Below are positions 48,825-59,401 of a stretch of 64,000 nucleotides of DNA, piece by piece. Positions within the stretch are counted from its first letter, which is position 1; each line of letters begins with the position of its first letter. The stretch comes from JBDNJM01 sp041687755 (GTDB taxonomy: Bacteria > Planctomycetota > UBA1135 > GCA-002686595). The notes beneath the pieces were generated by a model that was given only the letters and a program-made list of their open reading frames with translations, searched no databases and was not told the DNA's origin. Location of the stretch: NCBI GenBank assembly GCA_041687755.1, contig JBDNJM010000164.1, positions 1-64,000 on the forward strand, read 5' to 3'. Both the position numbers and the translations under genes were made by a program.

Positions 48825-51079
48825 TCGAAGGCTTCGTCCATCCCGGACTCGCGCTCGGTGCCCTGTTGGCCGCCGTCCCGCTGATCATTCACCTGCTCAA
48901 CCGGCGGCAGCACAAGCCGCTGGCCTGGGGCGCGATGCGCTTCGTGCGCCTCGCCCACGAGCGCACGCGCCGGCGCTCGAAGTTCGAGAATCTGATTCTG
49001 CTGCTGCTGCGCATGCTCGGCGTCGCCCTGCTGGCGTTCGTGCTCGCGCGCCCGTTCACCACCGGTGCGGGGCCGCTGGCCGCGCTGACCGAGAGCCGCC
49101 GGCAGCTGGTGCTCGTGCTCGACGCCTCGGCCTCGACGGGCTATCGGGCCCAGGCGACGAGCAGCTTCGAGCGTATTGTCGAGCGCGCACGCGCGCTCGT
49201 CAGCGAGCTCGACTCGTCGCGCGGCGACCGCGCGCAGATCATCCTGGGCGACGCGAGCCCGCGTCTGCTGGCCTGGCGCGAACCGCGCGAGGCGCTGTCA
49301 ATCCTGAGCACCCTCGACGCCCCCTCCGACTCCGGGCTCGACCTTGGCGCTGCCCTGGCCGTGGCTCGCCGCAGCATTGAAGACGAAGCCTTGAGCGCCG
49401 CGGGCGCCGAACTGGACCTGCGCTTGCTGACCGACCTGCAGGCCGGACTGTTCGCCACGCCGGAGTTCGACGCGGCCATCCTCGCGTCCGACGCGGATGG
49501 CTCCGCACTCGTGCCGCTCGCCTCGTGGCAGACCGAGCTGGACGCCCTGGAGGCCGCCGGCATCGCACTGCGCGTCGAGGACCTCGGGCCCCCGGAAATT
49601 CAGCCGCCCAACCTTGGCCTGGTCGAGATCGCGCCGACCTCCGAGGTGTCCGGCGTCGGACTGCCGACCGAGGTGCGCGTAGCTGTGCGCAACTACGGCC
49701 CCCAGCGACGCTCCGAAGTCCCCGTGCGCCTCGCCGTGGACGGCCGTCGCCTCCCGGCCCGCACCCTCGACCTAGAGCCCGGCGGCACGGGCGAGGCTCT
49801 CTTCAGCGTCGTGTTCGAGCGCGCGGGCGCCCACCTGCTTGAGGCGACGCTCGAGGGCGACCGCCTGCGCTTCGACGACACCCGCGCCGAGGTGCTCGAC
49901 GCGCCCGCCGCCGTGCGCGTGCTCGGCGTCAACGGCGCCCCGGACGAGAGCGACATCATGGCCGACGAGCTCGGCCTGGTGCGCACCGTGCTGCTGCCGC
50001 CCGAGGGCGATGCCTTCGGCCTCGGCGGAGCGCAGCCGTTCGAGTACACAGAGACCGACCCGGCCCGACTCGGGCGCGACGAGCTGGTGCTCGAGGATTA
50101 CGACGTGATCGTGCTCGCGAACGTCGAGGGCCTCGAGGTCCGCGCAGTCGAGCGCCTGGAGCAGCGCGTCGCCGCAGGCGCTGCACTGTTAATAACGCTC
50201 GGCGACCGGGTGTCGCTGCCCGACTACGCACGCCGCCTGTGGCGCGAGGACGGCTCGGGCCTGCTCGCGGCCGAACTGATCGAGCGCGTGGCGGTCCCCT
50301 CCAGGCTCGACGCCTACTGGCGCGTGGCGGAGTTCGACGAGCAGCACCCCGCCCTGCGCTTCTTCGCCGAAGAGCGCTGGAAGCCGTTCCTGAGCGAAGT
50401 TCCGGTGTTCGAGTACGTCTCGACGCGGCCCGGCCCCGGCACGCGCGTGCTGGCCCGCCTCGATCGCGGCGGCGACCCGCTGCTCATGGAGCGTCCGTTC
50501 GGCCGCGGGAAGCTGTTCCTGTTCACGAGCAGCATCGACAACGCCTGGACGCGCTTCCCCGAGTCCCCGCGCACGCTCGTGCCGTTCCTGCACGAGCTGC
50601 TGCGCTACGCGGGCTCCCAGGCCCTGCCGCCGCGCAGCGTCGCGCTCGGCAGTCCGCTGATCGCCGAGCTGGAGCGCTTCCCGCGCTCGCCCGTGCTGCT
50701 CGACCCGCGCGGCGAGCGCCGCCCGGTCACCGACGAGCCGCGCCCGCTGCCGGCCGACCGCTGGGAGCTCACGCTACTGGAGAGTGCGCCGCTGGCGGGC
50801 GCCTATGCGCTCGAGCTGGCCGACGCCGACCCCGCGCCATTCGCGGTCCGCTTCGAGCCGGCCGAGGGCGACCTGCAGCGGATCGGCGCCGCCGAGCTCG
50901 AGAACCTGCATCCCGCCCTGAACGCCTGGCGCGAGGACGGCGGGAGTGAGCGCAGCTCGGCCGCGGACACGTCCGACCAACGCGGAGAGCTGTGGCGCCT
51001 GCTGGCCTGGATTTGCCTGGCCGTTCTGATCGCCGAATCGAGCTACAGCGCGTGGCTCGGCCGGAAACGTCGTCCCTAG
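48821..51079 (+). CDS. BatA-like membrane protein with VWA and GATase-like regions
   Basis: 752 residues. The N-terminal aerotolerance (BatA) domain has two membrane helices (LGALLAAVPLIIHLLNRRQ and ENLILLLLRMLGVALLAFVLA). A VWA domain follows (LVLVLDASASTGYRAQ, DxSxS intact), then a beta-sandwich, CARDB-like region (LVEIAPTSEVSGVGLPTEVR). The C-terminal half resembles a class I GATase fold (YDVIVLANVEGLEVRAVERL), and a last membrane helix lies near 725-745. The VWA part faces the periplasm. The 4-bp overlap with DUF58 and tight spacing to the next gene mark an operon. In other bacteria BatA is linked to stress tolerance and envelope integrity; the role here is unknown. Confidence 0.9.
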   Translation: MIEGFVHPGLALGALLAAVPLIIHLLNRRQHKPLAWGAMRFVRLAHERTRRRSKFENLILLLLRMLGVALLAFVLARPFTTGAGPLAALTESRRQLVLVLDASASTGYRAQATSSFERIVERARALVSELDSSRGDRAQIILGDASPRLLAWREPREALSILSTLDAPSDSGLDLGAALAVARRSIEDEALSAAGAELDLRLLTDLQAGLFATPEFDAAILASDADGSALVPLASWQTELDALEAAGIALRVEDLGPPEIQPPNLGLVEIAPTSEVSGVGLPTEVRVAVRNYGPQRRSEVPVRLAVDGRRLPARTLDLEPGGTGEALFSVVFERAGAHLLEATLEGDRLRFDDTRAEVLDAPAAVRVLGVNGAPDESDIMADELGLVRTVLLPPEGDAFGLGGAQPFEYTETDPARLGRDELVLEDYDVIVLANVEGLEVRAVERLEQRVAAGAALLITLGDRVSLPDYARRLWREDGSGLLAAELIERVAVPSRLDAYWRVAEFDEQHPALRFFAEERWKPFLSEVPVFEYVSTRPGPGTRVLARLDRGGDPLLMERPFGRGKLFLFTSSIDNAWTRFPESPRTLVPFLHELLRYAGSQALPPRSVALGSPLIAELERFPRSPVLLDPRGERRPVTDEPRPLPADRWELTLLESAPLAGAYALELADADPAPFAVRFEPAEGDLQRIGAAELENLHPALNAWREDGGSERSSAADTSDQRGELWRLLAWICLAVLIAESSYSAWLGRKRRP

Positions 51080-51087
51080 TGCCCGCC

Positions 51088-53484
51088 ATGCTCGTTCAGC
51101 TTGCCCAACAGGCGCCCCTCGACGCCTCCGACACCGCGCAGAGCCTGCGTCTGCTCGACGTGCCGGAGGCCTGGATCGTCGTGCTGGTGATCCTGCCGCT
51201 GCTCGCCGGCCTCGCGTGGCTCGGCTATGCGCGCGAAGACCTGTCGACGCGGGCCAAGCTGATCCTCAGCGGGCTGCGCCTGTTCGCGTTCTGCGTGCTA
51301 GCGTTCGTGCTCATGCGGCCGGTGCTCGTGGAGCGCCGCGAGGAGATCTTCAGTCCCGAAGTGCTGCTGCTGGTGGACGACTCGGCGAGCATGCGCCGGC
51401 AGGAGGCCTACAGCGGTGACGCCAGCGCCCGCGAGGGCCTGCTCGAGCTGGGCTTCGCCGATCCGGCGTCCAACTCGCGGCTCGAGCTCGCGCTTGGCGC
51501 GCTGGACGCCAAGCTGCTCCCGCGCCTCGCCGAGCGCGGCTACAACGTGCAGTCCTTTTCGTTCGCCGAGGACCTGCTCAGCACTCCGGAAGGCACGCGC
51601 CTCGACGGCCGTGGGCAGGTCACGCACCTGGGCGACGCGCTCGCGAAGGCCCTGGCCGGCGCGCGCGGACGCTTCGCGACGGACGTCGTGATCGTCACAG
51701 ACGGTCGCTCGAACGGCGGACTCGACCCGCTCGACGCCGCGCGTGCCGCCGCCTCTGCGGGGCTGCCGGTGCACACGATCGTCGTCGGTGATACTCGACC
51801 GGAGAAGAACGCGGTGCTCGAGCTGGTCGAGGCGCCCGAGACCGCGCTGGAGGGCGACGAGCTGTCCTTCGCCGCGCGCGCGCTGGGCCGCGGCGATGCC
51901 GCCTCCGAGCGCGTCGAGGTGCTGCTCGAAGAACTCGAGCCGGGCGACGATTGGGACGACGAAGGACGACTGCTCGACAACGTCGAGCTCTCCCTCGACC
52001 CCTCCGGCGAACGCGTGGTCCTGATCGCGCCCCCGGGTCGCGGCGACGCGCGCACCTCCGAGCGCCGCTTCAAGCTGCGCCTGCCGCCGCTGCCGGACGA
52101 GACGCTCGTGGACGACAACGAGATTCGCATCGCGGTGCGCGTCAGCAGCCAGAAGGTGCGTGTCCTCTACATTGAGGGCTATCCGCGCTGGGAGTACCGA
52201 CGCCTGGCGCTCGACCTCCTGAAGCGCGCCGAGAGCGACATCGACTTCCAGGCCTGGCTCGACTCCGCGACGCTCGGCTTCACCCAGGAGCGCAGCCCGG
52301 GCATGCCCGCGCTCGAGTCCCTGCCGACCACGCGCAGGGAGCTGCTCGAGCGCTACGACGTCATCATCCTGGGCGACGCCAACCCGCTTGCGCTGTTCGA
52401 CGATCCCGCCGACGGCGAGGCCTTCGTCGCTGCGCTGGAGGGCTTCGTCGCCGGCGGCGGCGGGCTGCTGTTCCAGTCCGGCGAGCAGGACAATCCGCGG
52501 TCGCTGGTGCGCACGCCGCTCGAGCAGGTGCTCCCGATCACCCTCGACCCCAGCGCCGAGTTCGGGTTCGAGGGCGACGGGCGGGTCGCCTTTCGCGCGA
52601 CGCTCGAGTCGCCGCTCGATCCGCACCCGATCGTACGGCTGCTCAAGGACCCGGAAGAGAACCGCCGGCTGTGGGAGGAACCCGGAGGGCTGCCCGGCTT
52701 CTTCTGGTACTCGGCCGTGACCCGCGTCAAGCCGGGTGCCGAAGTGCTGCTGCGTCACCCCACCGACGAGAACCGCTACGGACGCCGCCCGCTGCTGGTC
52801 GCCGGCTACTACCCGTCCGGTCGCACCCTGTTCGTCGGTTTCGACTCGACCTGGCGCTGGCAAAAGGCCTTCGGGCCCGTGCACTTCGAGCGCTTCTGGA
52901 AGGGCGCCATCCGCTGGCTCGCGCTCGGGCGGCTGCGCGGCGAGGACCGCCGCTACCGGCTCGAGACCGCGCGCGCGACCGTCGACATCTCCGAGCGCGT
53001 CGTGCTCGAAGCCCGCGTGCTGGACGAGGATTATCGGCCGAGCGAGGAAGCCTCGGTGGACGTCTTCTGGGCGGGCACCGACGGACGCGACAACGAACTG
53101 ACCCTCGAGCAGGTGCCGGGACGCACCGGCGTCTACACCGGCACGCTCGAGGTCGATCAACCCGGGCGCTACGAGGCCTGGATCGAGGCCGAGGGCAAGC
53201 GCGTCGCCTCGACCGACTTCGAGGTCGTGCTGCCGAGCCGCGAGATGGCAGAGCCCGCGCCGGACCCCGAGACCCTGGCCGCTATCTCGACGATCACGGG
53301 CGGCACCTCGGTCGAGCTGTCGCGCATCGATGACCTGCTGGACGAGTTCCCCGGCGGCGAGGAGCACCGCGAGCCGATTTCCTCGAGGCTGCAGGACATC
53401 TGGGACTCCTGGTGGACCCTTGCGGTGGCGCTGCTTGCCCTAAGCCTCGAATGGATCTTGCGGAAGCGCTGGGAGCTCGTTTGA
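51088..53484 (+). CDS. VWA/glutamine amidotransferase-like membrane protein
   Basis: 798 residues from MLVQLAQQAPLDASD; a GTG at 51079 overlapping the previous stop is an alternative. Two membrane helices near the N-terminus (AWIVVLVILPLLAGLAWLGY and LSGLRLFAFCVLAFVLMRP) are followed by a VWA domain with MIDAS VDDSASM. A beta-rich part comes next, then a GATase1-like region (RVLYIEGYPRWEYRRLALDL, YDVIILGDANPLALFD) and a final membrane helix (DSWWTLAVALLALSLEWIL). The GATase triad is not evident, so it is probably structural. It shares its overall plan with the preceding BatA-like protein. Co-transcribed. Confidence 0.9.
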   Translation: MLVQLAQQAPLDASDTAQSLRLLDVPEAWIVVLVILPLLAGLAWLGYAREDLSTRAKLILSGLRLFAFCVLAFVLMRPVLVERREEIFSPEVLLLVDDSASMRRQEAYSGDASAREGLLELGFADPASNSRLELALGALDAKLLPRLAERGYNVQSFSFAEDLLSTPEGTRLDGRGQVTHLGDALAKALAGARGRFATDVVIVTDGRSNGGLDPLDAARAAASAGLPVHTIVVGDTRPEKNAVLELVEAPETALEGDELSFAARALGRGDAASERVEVLLEELEPGDDWDDEGRLLDNVELSLDPSGERVVLIAPPGRGDARTSERRFKLRLPPLPDETLVDDNEIRIAVRVSSQKVRVLYIEGYPRWEYRRLALDLLKRAESDIDFQAWLDSATLGFTQERSPGMPALESLPTTRRELLERYDVIILGDANPLALFDDPADGEAFVAALEGFVAGGGGLLFQSGEQDNPRSLVRTPLEQVLPITLDPSAEFGFEGDGRVAFRATLESPLDPHPIVRLLKDPEENRRLWEEPGGLPGFFWYSAVTRVKPGAEVLLRHPTDENRYGRRPLLVAGYYPSGRTLFVGFDSTWRWQKAFGPVHFERFWKGAIRWLALGRLRGEDRRYRLETARATVDISERVVLEARVLDEDYRPSEEASVDVFWAGTDGRDNELTLEQVPGRTGVYTGTLEVDQPGRYEAWIEAEGKRVASTDFEVVLPSREMAEPAPDPETLAAISTITGGTSVELSRIDDLLDEFPGGEEHREPISSRLQDIWDSWWTLAVALLALSLEWILRKRWELV

Positions 53485-53585
53485 TCCTCGGGTTTCTACT
53501 AGGCCGCCGGCCGTATCAGGCCCCCGACGCGTGCAGCGCCGCAGGAGGCCTCGACCGTACCGGGAGCGGCGGCCGATCCAGTCCT

Positions 53586-56500
53586 ATGATGGAGACGATG
53601 AGTCGCCCGCGCCGAGACCCGATTCCCCCGGACGGGAGCGCCCGCCTGCGTTGGGCGGACCGGGCACGCCGCCTGACCACGGCGCTGCTGCCGGCTGCAC
53701 TGCTGTTCTCCGGCCTCCCGGCCCAGGCTGCCCTCGCCCAGGGCCGCGGCGAGTTCGAGCCGCGCATGGACCCCTTCGGGGACCAAGGCGGCGCTCAACT
53801 GTTCACGCTGCTCGACCCCAGCTCGGCCGCCGAGTTGTCCCTGCGCGCAATCCGCCTGATCGAGTCCGGCCGCGAAGTCGCCGCGCTAGCTCCCCTGCGG
53901 GAACTGATTGAGGACCAGGGATCTGGCGTCGTGCTGACGGCACGGATCAGCCGCGACCAAGGCGGCGATTCGATCTATCCCAAGCACCTGGGCGCCACCG
54001 CCTGGGCGACCGCGACCCTACGCACCCTGGGTCCCGAGGCCCTCGCCGCGTACGAGGAGCAGGTGGGAGCGCTCGCCGAGCGCGCCCTGGAGCGCGCCGT
54101 GCGCCAGGTCGACCGCGAACAACTTGTGGATCTCGTGCGCCGCTGGCCCGCGAGCCGCGCCGCCCACGCCGGCTGGATCGCACTCGGCGACCTCAGCTTG
54201 AGCGAGGGGCGCCTGTCTGCGGCCGAACAGGCCTACGCCAACGCCGCCGAGATCGAGGCCGCTCCCGCGATCGATGCACGCCTGACGGCCCTGGCCGGCA
54301 TCGAACGCGCCCCGGAGCCCGGATCCGGCAACGCACTCGGCCACCCCGACCCGGCCGCGCCCCTCGGCCCCCTGCCCGGCATCGACCGCGACACCTGGTC
54401 CCGCCAGCTCCCGTTCGGTCCCTACCACCCGACGCGGGGCAGCGGTCAGTTCGCGCTGTTCCCCGTCATCGTCGGCGAGACGGTCTACGTGACCGACTCG
54501 CTCGAAGTCGCCGCCTACGACCTGTACTCCGGCGCGGAGCGCTGGCGCGCCCTCGAGCCCGCTAGTTGGCGCCGCGTGCGCCGCGAGGAGCGCTCGTCGT
54601 TCTACGTGGCGCTCGATCGGAACAACGCCCTGATCGCGCCTGCCGTGGGCGCCGGCATCGTGGTCGCCCCCCTGCAGCTCCCCTACGCGGCGAACCAGAA
54701 CGAGCGCTTCCAGGGGCTCGTCATCATGAACAAGCTGCCCGAGCGGCGGCTGCACGCGTTCGATGCGGACACGGGCCAGCCCCTTTGGGACCACGCGCCG
54801 CCGATGGACTGGGACGGGCAGTCCGCGGTGGCCTTCGAGCGGGCCATGCACGTCGCCGGACCGCCGGTCGTGCATGAGGGACGCGTGCTCGTCCCGTGCA
54901 TCGAAATGCAGGGGCGCGTCGAGATGCACGTGGCCTGCTACGATCTGTTCGGCGGCGAGCTGATCTGGCAAACGCAGGTCATCACGGGCCAGCGCGAGCT
55001 CAACATGTTCAACCGGCACCAGACCGAGTACTCGGGCGCGCCGGTCACGATTGCTGACGGTCGCGTCCTGGTAGCGACGCAGCTGGGCACGGTTGCGTCG
55101 CTCGATCTGTTCGACGGGCACATCCACTGGCAGTCGCTCTACGACCAGATCCCACTCCCGCCCACCAACGGCTACCTGCCTTCCGTACGCACGCTCAACT
55201 GGCGCAACGGGCCCCTGCGCGTCGCCGACGGGCTGGTGCTCGCGACGCCGCTCGACTCGAACAAGCTCACGGCCTTCGACCTGGAGAACGGCGACGCGGT
55301 CTTTGCTCGCACCCACGAGCAGCTGCGGCCGATCCCCGGCACCTCGAGCGATCGCATTGACAACCTGCTCGGCGCCGTCGACGGCAGCCTGCTGGTCTCC
55401 GGAGACTGGCTCGGCAGCTGGCGCAAAAACGGGTCGCTCGCCAAACGCGGGAACCTGCTGCCTGATCGCCTTGAGGTCGAGCTCGACCAAGACGTGATGG
55501 GCCCGGGCGCCAGCCCGACGTCGTCGCCGCGCCCCCTGTTTACCGGCGACGCGGTCGTCGTGCCCGCCGCGACGCGCGCCGTCGTCTTCGACTCGAATAG
55601 CGAGCGCGCCCAGGAGCTGGTTCAGATCCCTTGGTCCTACGCCCAGCGCGGCAACCTCGGCGTCGGGCGCGGCGCGCTGGTCTCCCTGCGGTCCGGCGAA
55701 CTCACCGGCTTCCTGGACCTATCCGTGCTCGAGAGCCACGCACAGGCCCAACTCGCTCTCGCGCCCGACGACCCGCAAGCCGCCCTGTCCCTGCTGCGTG
55801 TCCTGTCGCGGCGTGCGGCGACGACGGTGGCGGACGGCGACCCACGCGCGGCCCTGCGAACGCTCGAGCGCGCTCGGACGGCGCTCGACCAGGTGGAGCT
55901 CGAGGGTCAGGTCGAACTCCAGCGCGCCCTGTTCGAGAACTTCGCGGCTACGGCTGTGGCCCACGACCTGTTGGGCGAGACCGGCACGGCAACCGAACGG
56001 CTCGAGCAGGCCTACAGCGCCCTTCTGGATTCCACTCCGTTCACGGCGGAGCTGCGCCTTGAGGTCCTGTTGGCCATCGAGCGCCACCGCCGGCAGGGCC
56101 CGCTGCCCGAGTGGGAGGAGGTCCTCGCGCGGCTCGAGCGCGACGTGCCGGAGTCGCGCATCGATGCGCTGCGCCTGTTCTCGGACCTGCGCTGGGTGGA
56201 ATTTCTAGGGCCGCGCGCGAAGAGCTCGATGCGCTCGGTGCCCGTCGACCTGTGGACGCGCGTCCAACGCGCCGAGCAGGCCGAGCGCAGCGGCAGCTTC
56301 GCCGAAGCGGTGGATCACTGGCAGGGCCTCCTGCTCCAGCACCACGGCGCACGGCTGACCGAGGACTCGGACCTGAGCGAGGTCGCCACCGAGCGCCTCG
56401 GTGTCCTGATCGACGCCCTGGGGCCGGAGATCTACGCGAACTGGTCGGAGGCCGCCGAAGCCGAGTACGCGCGCGCGGAGGCCGAGGGCAGCGGCGATGC

Positions 56501-58202
56501 TCTCGAGTCCCTGCCGGAGCGCTATCCCTTCGCCCCCGCCGCCGAGCGCGCACGGCGTCTGCGCCTGGCCCAAGCCCTGGACCGCGGCGACCTGGACACG
56601 CTGGCCTCCGCCACCGCCGAACTGCTCAGCGATCTCGGGCGCCGCGCGGGCGAGGGTCGCCTGACGCGCGAGGAGGCCGAGCTGTTGACCAACCTCGCCG
56701 GCGGCTTCGGGGTCGGCGGCAACTCCGCGCTGGAGCGCGCCCTGCTGCAGCACGTCGGCTCCGAGTGGCCCGACCTCCAAGCCGGCGTCGGCACGCACGC
56801 CGGCGCGCGCATCGGGGACCTCGATCCACCCGACGCACCGCCGGCGGCGCTGGGACAGGTCGCGAGCTTCGGCTCCTCGCTGCGCATCGAGGCCTCCCTG
56901 CCCGGCAGCTACCAACTTCTCGGGCACACCGACCTGCCCGACGTGGCCAATGCCGCCAACGCAGGCCCAGCCATGCGTGCCGTCCGCAGCATGGTGCTCT
57001 GGCACGGCGGACGGCTGGAGGTCTATCGCGCCGACCGGCCAACCGAGCCGCTCGGCCAAGTGCGCGTGCCCCTCGACGCCACGACCTCCCGCGACCGCTC
57101 GCGCTTCGCGCTGGGCGAGGGCCATGCCTTGCTGATCGGCGAGGGCGAGCTCAACGCGATCCGCCTCGCCGAACCTAAGGTCACCTGGACCTTCCGCCCC
57201 GCCGACGACTGGCGCCCGGCGCGCGTTTCGATCGGTTCCGGACTCGCGCTGCTGGTCTGCAGCAGCGGCCGCGGTCGGAGCTGGCAGTTGACCGCCCTCG
57301 ACCTCGTGCACGGCGTGCAGCTGTGGTCGAAGGAGTTCTCCGCCGCCGACGACGTCAGCCGGCCGCTGATCAGCGACGGACGCGTCCTGATGCTCACCCA
57401 GGACTTCGGCGATCCGCTCCAGGTTCACGGGATCGACCTGTTCACCGGGCGCGAGCTGACCCGCTTTGGCCTCGAGGCCGCGCTCGATCCCGACCTGCTG
57501 GCAGGAGCGCGCGTGCGCGACGGCCAGCTGATCCTGCCGGACTTCTCGGCCGGCCGCGTTCTCGCCCACCGCATCGAGGACGGCGAGCCCGCCTGGACGA
57601 TTTCGTCCGGCCCCGGCCGCGACCTGTTCGCCGTCGTCGAGTCCGGCGACCGCATCTACCCCGTCACCGTTCCCTCCAGCTTCGGCGACCGCGCCCGCGG
57701 TGCCGTCGTCGAGGTCAATCCGCGCTCGGGCGCCCGCCGCGAGCGACTGCAGCTCGGGCTCGGCGAGCATCCGCTCGGTCTGGAACGCGGCCAGTGGGTC
57801 GAGCTCGAGGCGCCCTGGCTGTTCCTGCTCGGCGAGACCACCTCTGGCAAGGGCGTGCTGCGCGGGTTCAACCTGGCGACCGCTGAGGGCTGGAAGCGCG
57901 AGCTGCGCAACGACGCCGACACGCTGATCGATATCGAACGCGTGCGCCCCGTGCTGTCCGCGGACCTCGTGGCGGTGCTGTGGCGCAAGCGCGACAACGA
58001 CACGCGTCTGCTGCGCGAGACCTTCCTTGAGTTCTACGACCTGGAAAGCGGCTACAAGCGCGACACGCTCCCCCTGCTGCGTCCCGTCTTCCGCTCCGCC
58101 TACGCCCTCGAACTGCGCGCCCTGGGCAACTCACTTTGGCTCGGCTGCCTGTCCAGCGACGGACTCGAAGACCAGCTCGAAATCTGGATCGAAAACCCAT
58201 GA
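53586..58202 (+). CDS. Giant secreted PQQ-propeller/TPR protein
   Basis: About 1538 residues. A signal peptide (about 20-50, LTTALLPAALLFSGLPAQAAL) precedes a helical TPR-like region (to about 220). A first PQQ-type propeller follows (about 260-700, with AYDLYSGAERWR, AFDADTGQPLWD, CYDLFGGELIWQTQ, SLDLFDGHIHWQ), then a long TPR-like helical stretch (about 710-1060). A second propeller closes the protein (about 1090-1530, LDLVHGVQLWSKE, IDLFTGRELTRF, VEVNPRSGARRERL). There is no catalytic motif; it is probably a periplasmic interaction scaffold. Start choice among 53586, 53589 and 53598 is open. Its stop overlaps the next start by 4 bp, so it belongs to the MoxR cluster. Confidence 0.88.
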   Translation: MMETMSRPRRDPIPPDGSARLRWADRARRLTTALLPAALLFSGLPAQAALAQGRGEFEPRMDPFGDQGGAQLFTLLDPSSAAELSLRAIRLIESGREVAALAPLRELIEDQGSGVVLTARISRDQGGDSIYPKHLGATAWATATLRTLGPEALAAYEEQVGALAERALERAVRQVDREQLVDLVRRWPASRAAHAGWIALGDLSLSEGRLSAAEQAYANAAEIEAAPAIDARLTALAGIERAPEPGSGNALGHPDPAAPLGPLPGIDRDTWSRQLPFGPYHPTRGSGQFALFPVIVGETVYVTDSLEVAAYDLYSGAERWRALEPASWRRVRREERSSFYVALDRNNALIAPAVGAGIVVAPLQLPYAANQNERFQGLVIMNKLPERRLHAFDADTGQPLWDHAPPMDWDGQSAVAFERAMHVAGPPVVHEGRVLVPCIEMQGRVEMHVACYDLFGGELIWQTQVITGQRELNMFNRHQTEYSGAPVTIADGRVLVATQLGTVASLDLFDGHIHWQSLYDQIPLPPTNGYLPSVRTLNWRNGPLRVADGLVLATPLDSNKLTAFDLENGDAVFARTHEQLRPIPGTSSDRIDNLLGAVDGSLLVSGDWLGSWRKNGSLAKRGNLLPDRLEVELDQDVMGPGASPTSSPRPLFTGDAVVVPAATRAVVFDSNSERAQELVQIPWSYAQRGNLGVGRGALVSLRSGELTGFLDLSVLESHAQAQLALAPDDPQAALSLLRVLSRRAATTVADGDPRAALRTLERARTALDQVELEGQVELQRALFENFAATAVAHDLLGETGTATERLEQAYSALLDSTPFTAELRLEVLLAIERHRRQGPLPEWEEVLARLERDVPESRIDALRLFSDLRWVEFLGPRAKSSMRSVPVDLWTRVQRAEQAERSGSFAEAVDHWQGLLLQHHGARLTEDSDLSEVATERLGVLIDALGPEIYANWSEAAEAEYARAEAEGSGDALESLPERYPFAPAAERARRLRLAQALDRGDLDTLASATAELLSDLGRRAGEGRLTREEAELLTNLAGGFGVGGNSALERALLQHVGSEWPDLQAGVGTHAGARIGDLDPPDAPPAALGQVASFGSSLRIEASLPGSYQLLGHTDLPDVANAANAGPAMRAVRSMVLWHGGRLEVYRADRPTEPLGQVRVPLDATTSRDRSRFALGEGHALLIGEGELNAIRLAEPKVTWTFRPADDWRPARVSIGSGLALLVCSSGRGRSWQLTALDLVHGVQLWSKEFSAADDVSRPLISDGRVLMLTQDFGDPLQVHGIDLFTGRELTRFGLEAALDPDLLAGARVRDGQLILPDFSAGRVLAHRIEDGEPAWTISSGPGRDLFAVVESGDRIYPVTVPSSFGDRARGAVVEVNPRSGARRERLQLGLGEHPLGLERGQWVELEAPWLFLLGETTSGKGVLRGFNLATAEGWKRELRNDADTLIDIERVRPVLSADLVAVLWRKRDNDTRLLRETFLEFYDLESGYKRDTLPLLRPVFRSAYALELRALGNSLWLGCLSSDGLEDQLEIWIENP

Positions 58203-59401
58203 TGCACCTCGACGCCACCCCCATCGTGCGCGGACCCCGGGTCCAGCCAGCGTCCCGCATCCACTCGGCCCCGCGAGGCTTCGGTGCCTGGATGCTTGCG
58301 GCCCTGCTCTTCAGTGCCCTCTTCGCGCCATCCGTCCCTGCCCAGGCCATCGAGCCGGACGTCGAAATAACGCCCGAGCAGGTCGCCGCAGTCGAGCGCG
58401 GCCTCACGTGGCTCACCAGCCAACAGAACGAGGACGGCAGCTGGACCGGCAAGATCGGCTTCAAGCTCAACAACGGCTACCAGTATGACCGCGAGCAGGG
58501 ACACGTCGGCGTGACGTCCCTCGTGCTCATGGCGTACCTCGCTGGCGGGCATCTCCCCGGACGCGGCCTTTACGGCGACGCGGTCGAGCGCGGCATCAGC
58601 TTCGTCCTCTCCTGCGCCCAGGAGGACGGCTACCTGACGTCGGCCGGCACGCGCATGTACAGCCATGCCTTCGCCACGCTGTTCCTGGCGGAGGTCTATG
58701 GCATGACGCACCGCGAAGACGTGCGCCTCGTGCTCCAGCGCGCGGTGGACTTCATCGTAGATGTCCAGAACGCGGAGGGCGGCTGGCGCTACGAGCCCTT
58801 CGCGATCGAGTCCGACATGTCGATCGTCGTGTGCCAGGTGCTCGCCCTGCGCGCCGCCCGCAACATTGGCATCCGCGTGCCCAAGAGCACCGTCGACCGC
58901 GCCGCCCAGTACGTGGTCGACTCGGCAATCACGGAGAACGGCGGCTCGGGCCGCATGCGCGGCTGGTACCCCGACGAGCTGGGCGCCTTCCACTATCAGA
59001 AGGGCAAGAGCTCCCGGTCCTCGTTCCCGTTGACGTCCGCGGGCGTGACCGCGCTCCACGGGGTCGGTATCTACTCCGACAGCGCCATCCGCCAGGGGCT
59101 GGACTACCTCCAGCAAAACCTGGACGACTTCAACGCACGCTACGGGCGCCGCAGCAACGGCCACTACTTCTTCTGGTATGGCCACTACTACGGCGTTCAA
59201 GCCATGTACACCGCAGGCACGCAGAACGGCGTCGACTACTGGTCGCAGTACTACCCGCGGGTGCGCTCCCAAATCCTCGACCTGCAGGACGCCGACGGCT
59301 ACTTCCCGAACTCCGTCGGCCCCGGCAACAACTTCGGCACCGCGATCGCCTTGCTGATCCTCGAGATCCCCTACCGCTACCTACCGATCTTCCAGCGTTG
59401 A
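58199..59401 (+). CDS. Secreted prenyltransferase/squalene-cyclase-like alpha-toroid protein
   Basis: 400 residues. A signal or anchor segment (GAWMLAALLFSALFAPSVPA, about 29-48) is followed by alpha/alpha-toroid repeats of the prenyltransferase/squalene oxidase type: GLTWLTSQQNEDGSW, GISFVLSCAQEDGYL, AVDFIVDVQNAEGGWRY, LDYLQQNLDDF, ILDLQDADGYF. The DxDD acid motif of squalene-hopene cyclases and prenyltransferase zinc ligands are not seen, so catalysis is doubtful. Similar toroids occur in planctomycete gene clusters with MoxR. The start overlaps the previous stop (ATGA), so it is probably co-translated with the giant propeller protein. Confidence 0.88.
   Translation: MMHLDATPIVRGPRVQPASRIHSAPRGFGAWMLAALLFSALFAPSVPAQAIEPDVEITPEQVAAVERGLTWLTSQQNEDGSWTGKIGFKLNNGYQYDREQGHVGVTSLVLMAYLAGGHLPGRGLYGDAVERGISFVLSCAQEDGYLTSAGTRMYSHAFATLFLAEVYGMTHREDVRLVLQRAVDFIVDVQNAEGGWRYEPFAIESDMSIVVCQVLALRAARNIGIRVPKSTVDRAAQYVVDSAITENGGSGRMRGWYPDELGAFHYQKGKSSRSSFPLTSAGVTALHGVGIYSDSAIRQGLDYLQQNLDDFNARYGRRSNGHYFFWYGHYYGVQAMYTAGTQNGVDYWSQYYPRVRSQILDLQDADGYFPNSVGPGNNFGTAIALLILEIPYRYLPIFQR

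Noticed and set aside
51298..53367. 689-residue antisense frame opposite the VWA/GATase-like gene
   Set aside because: Shadow of a clear plus-strand gene in an operon; no motif on the antisense side.
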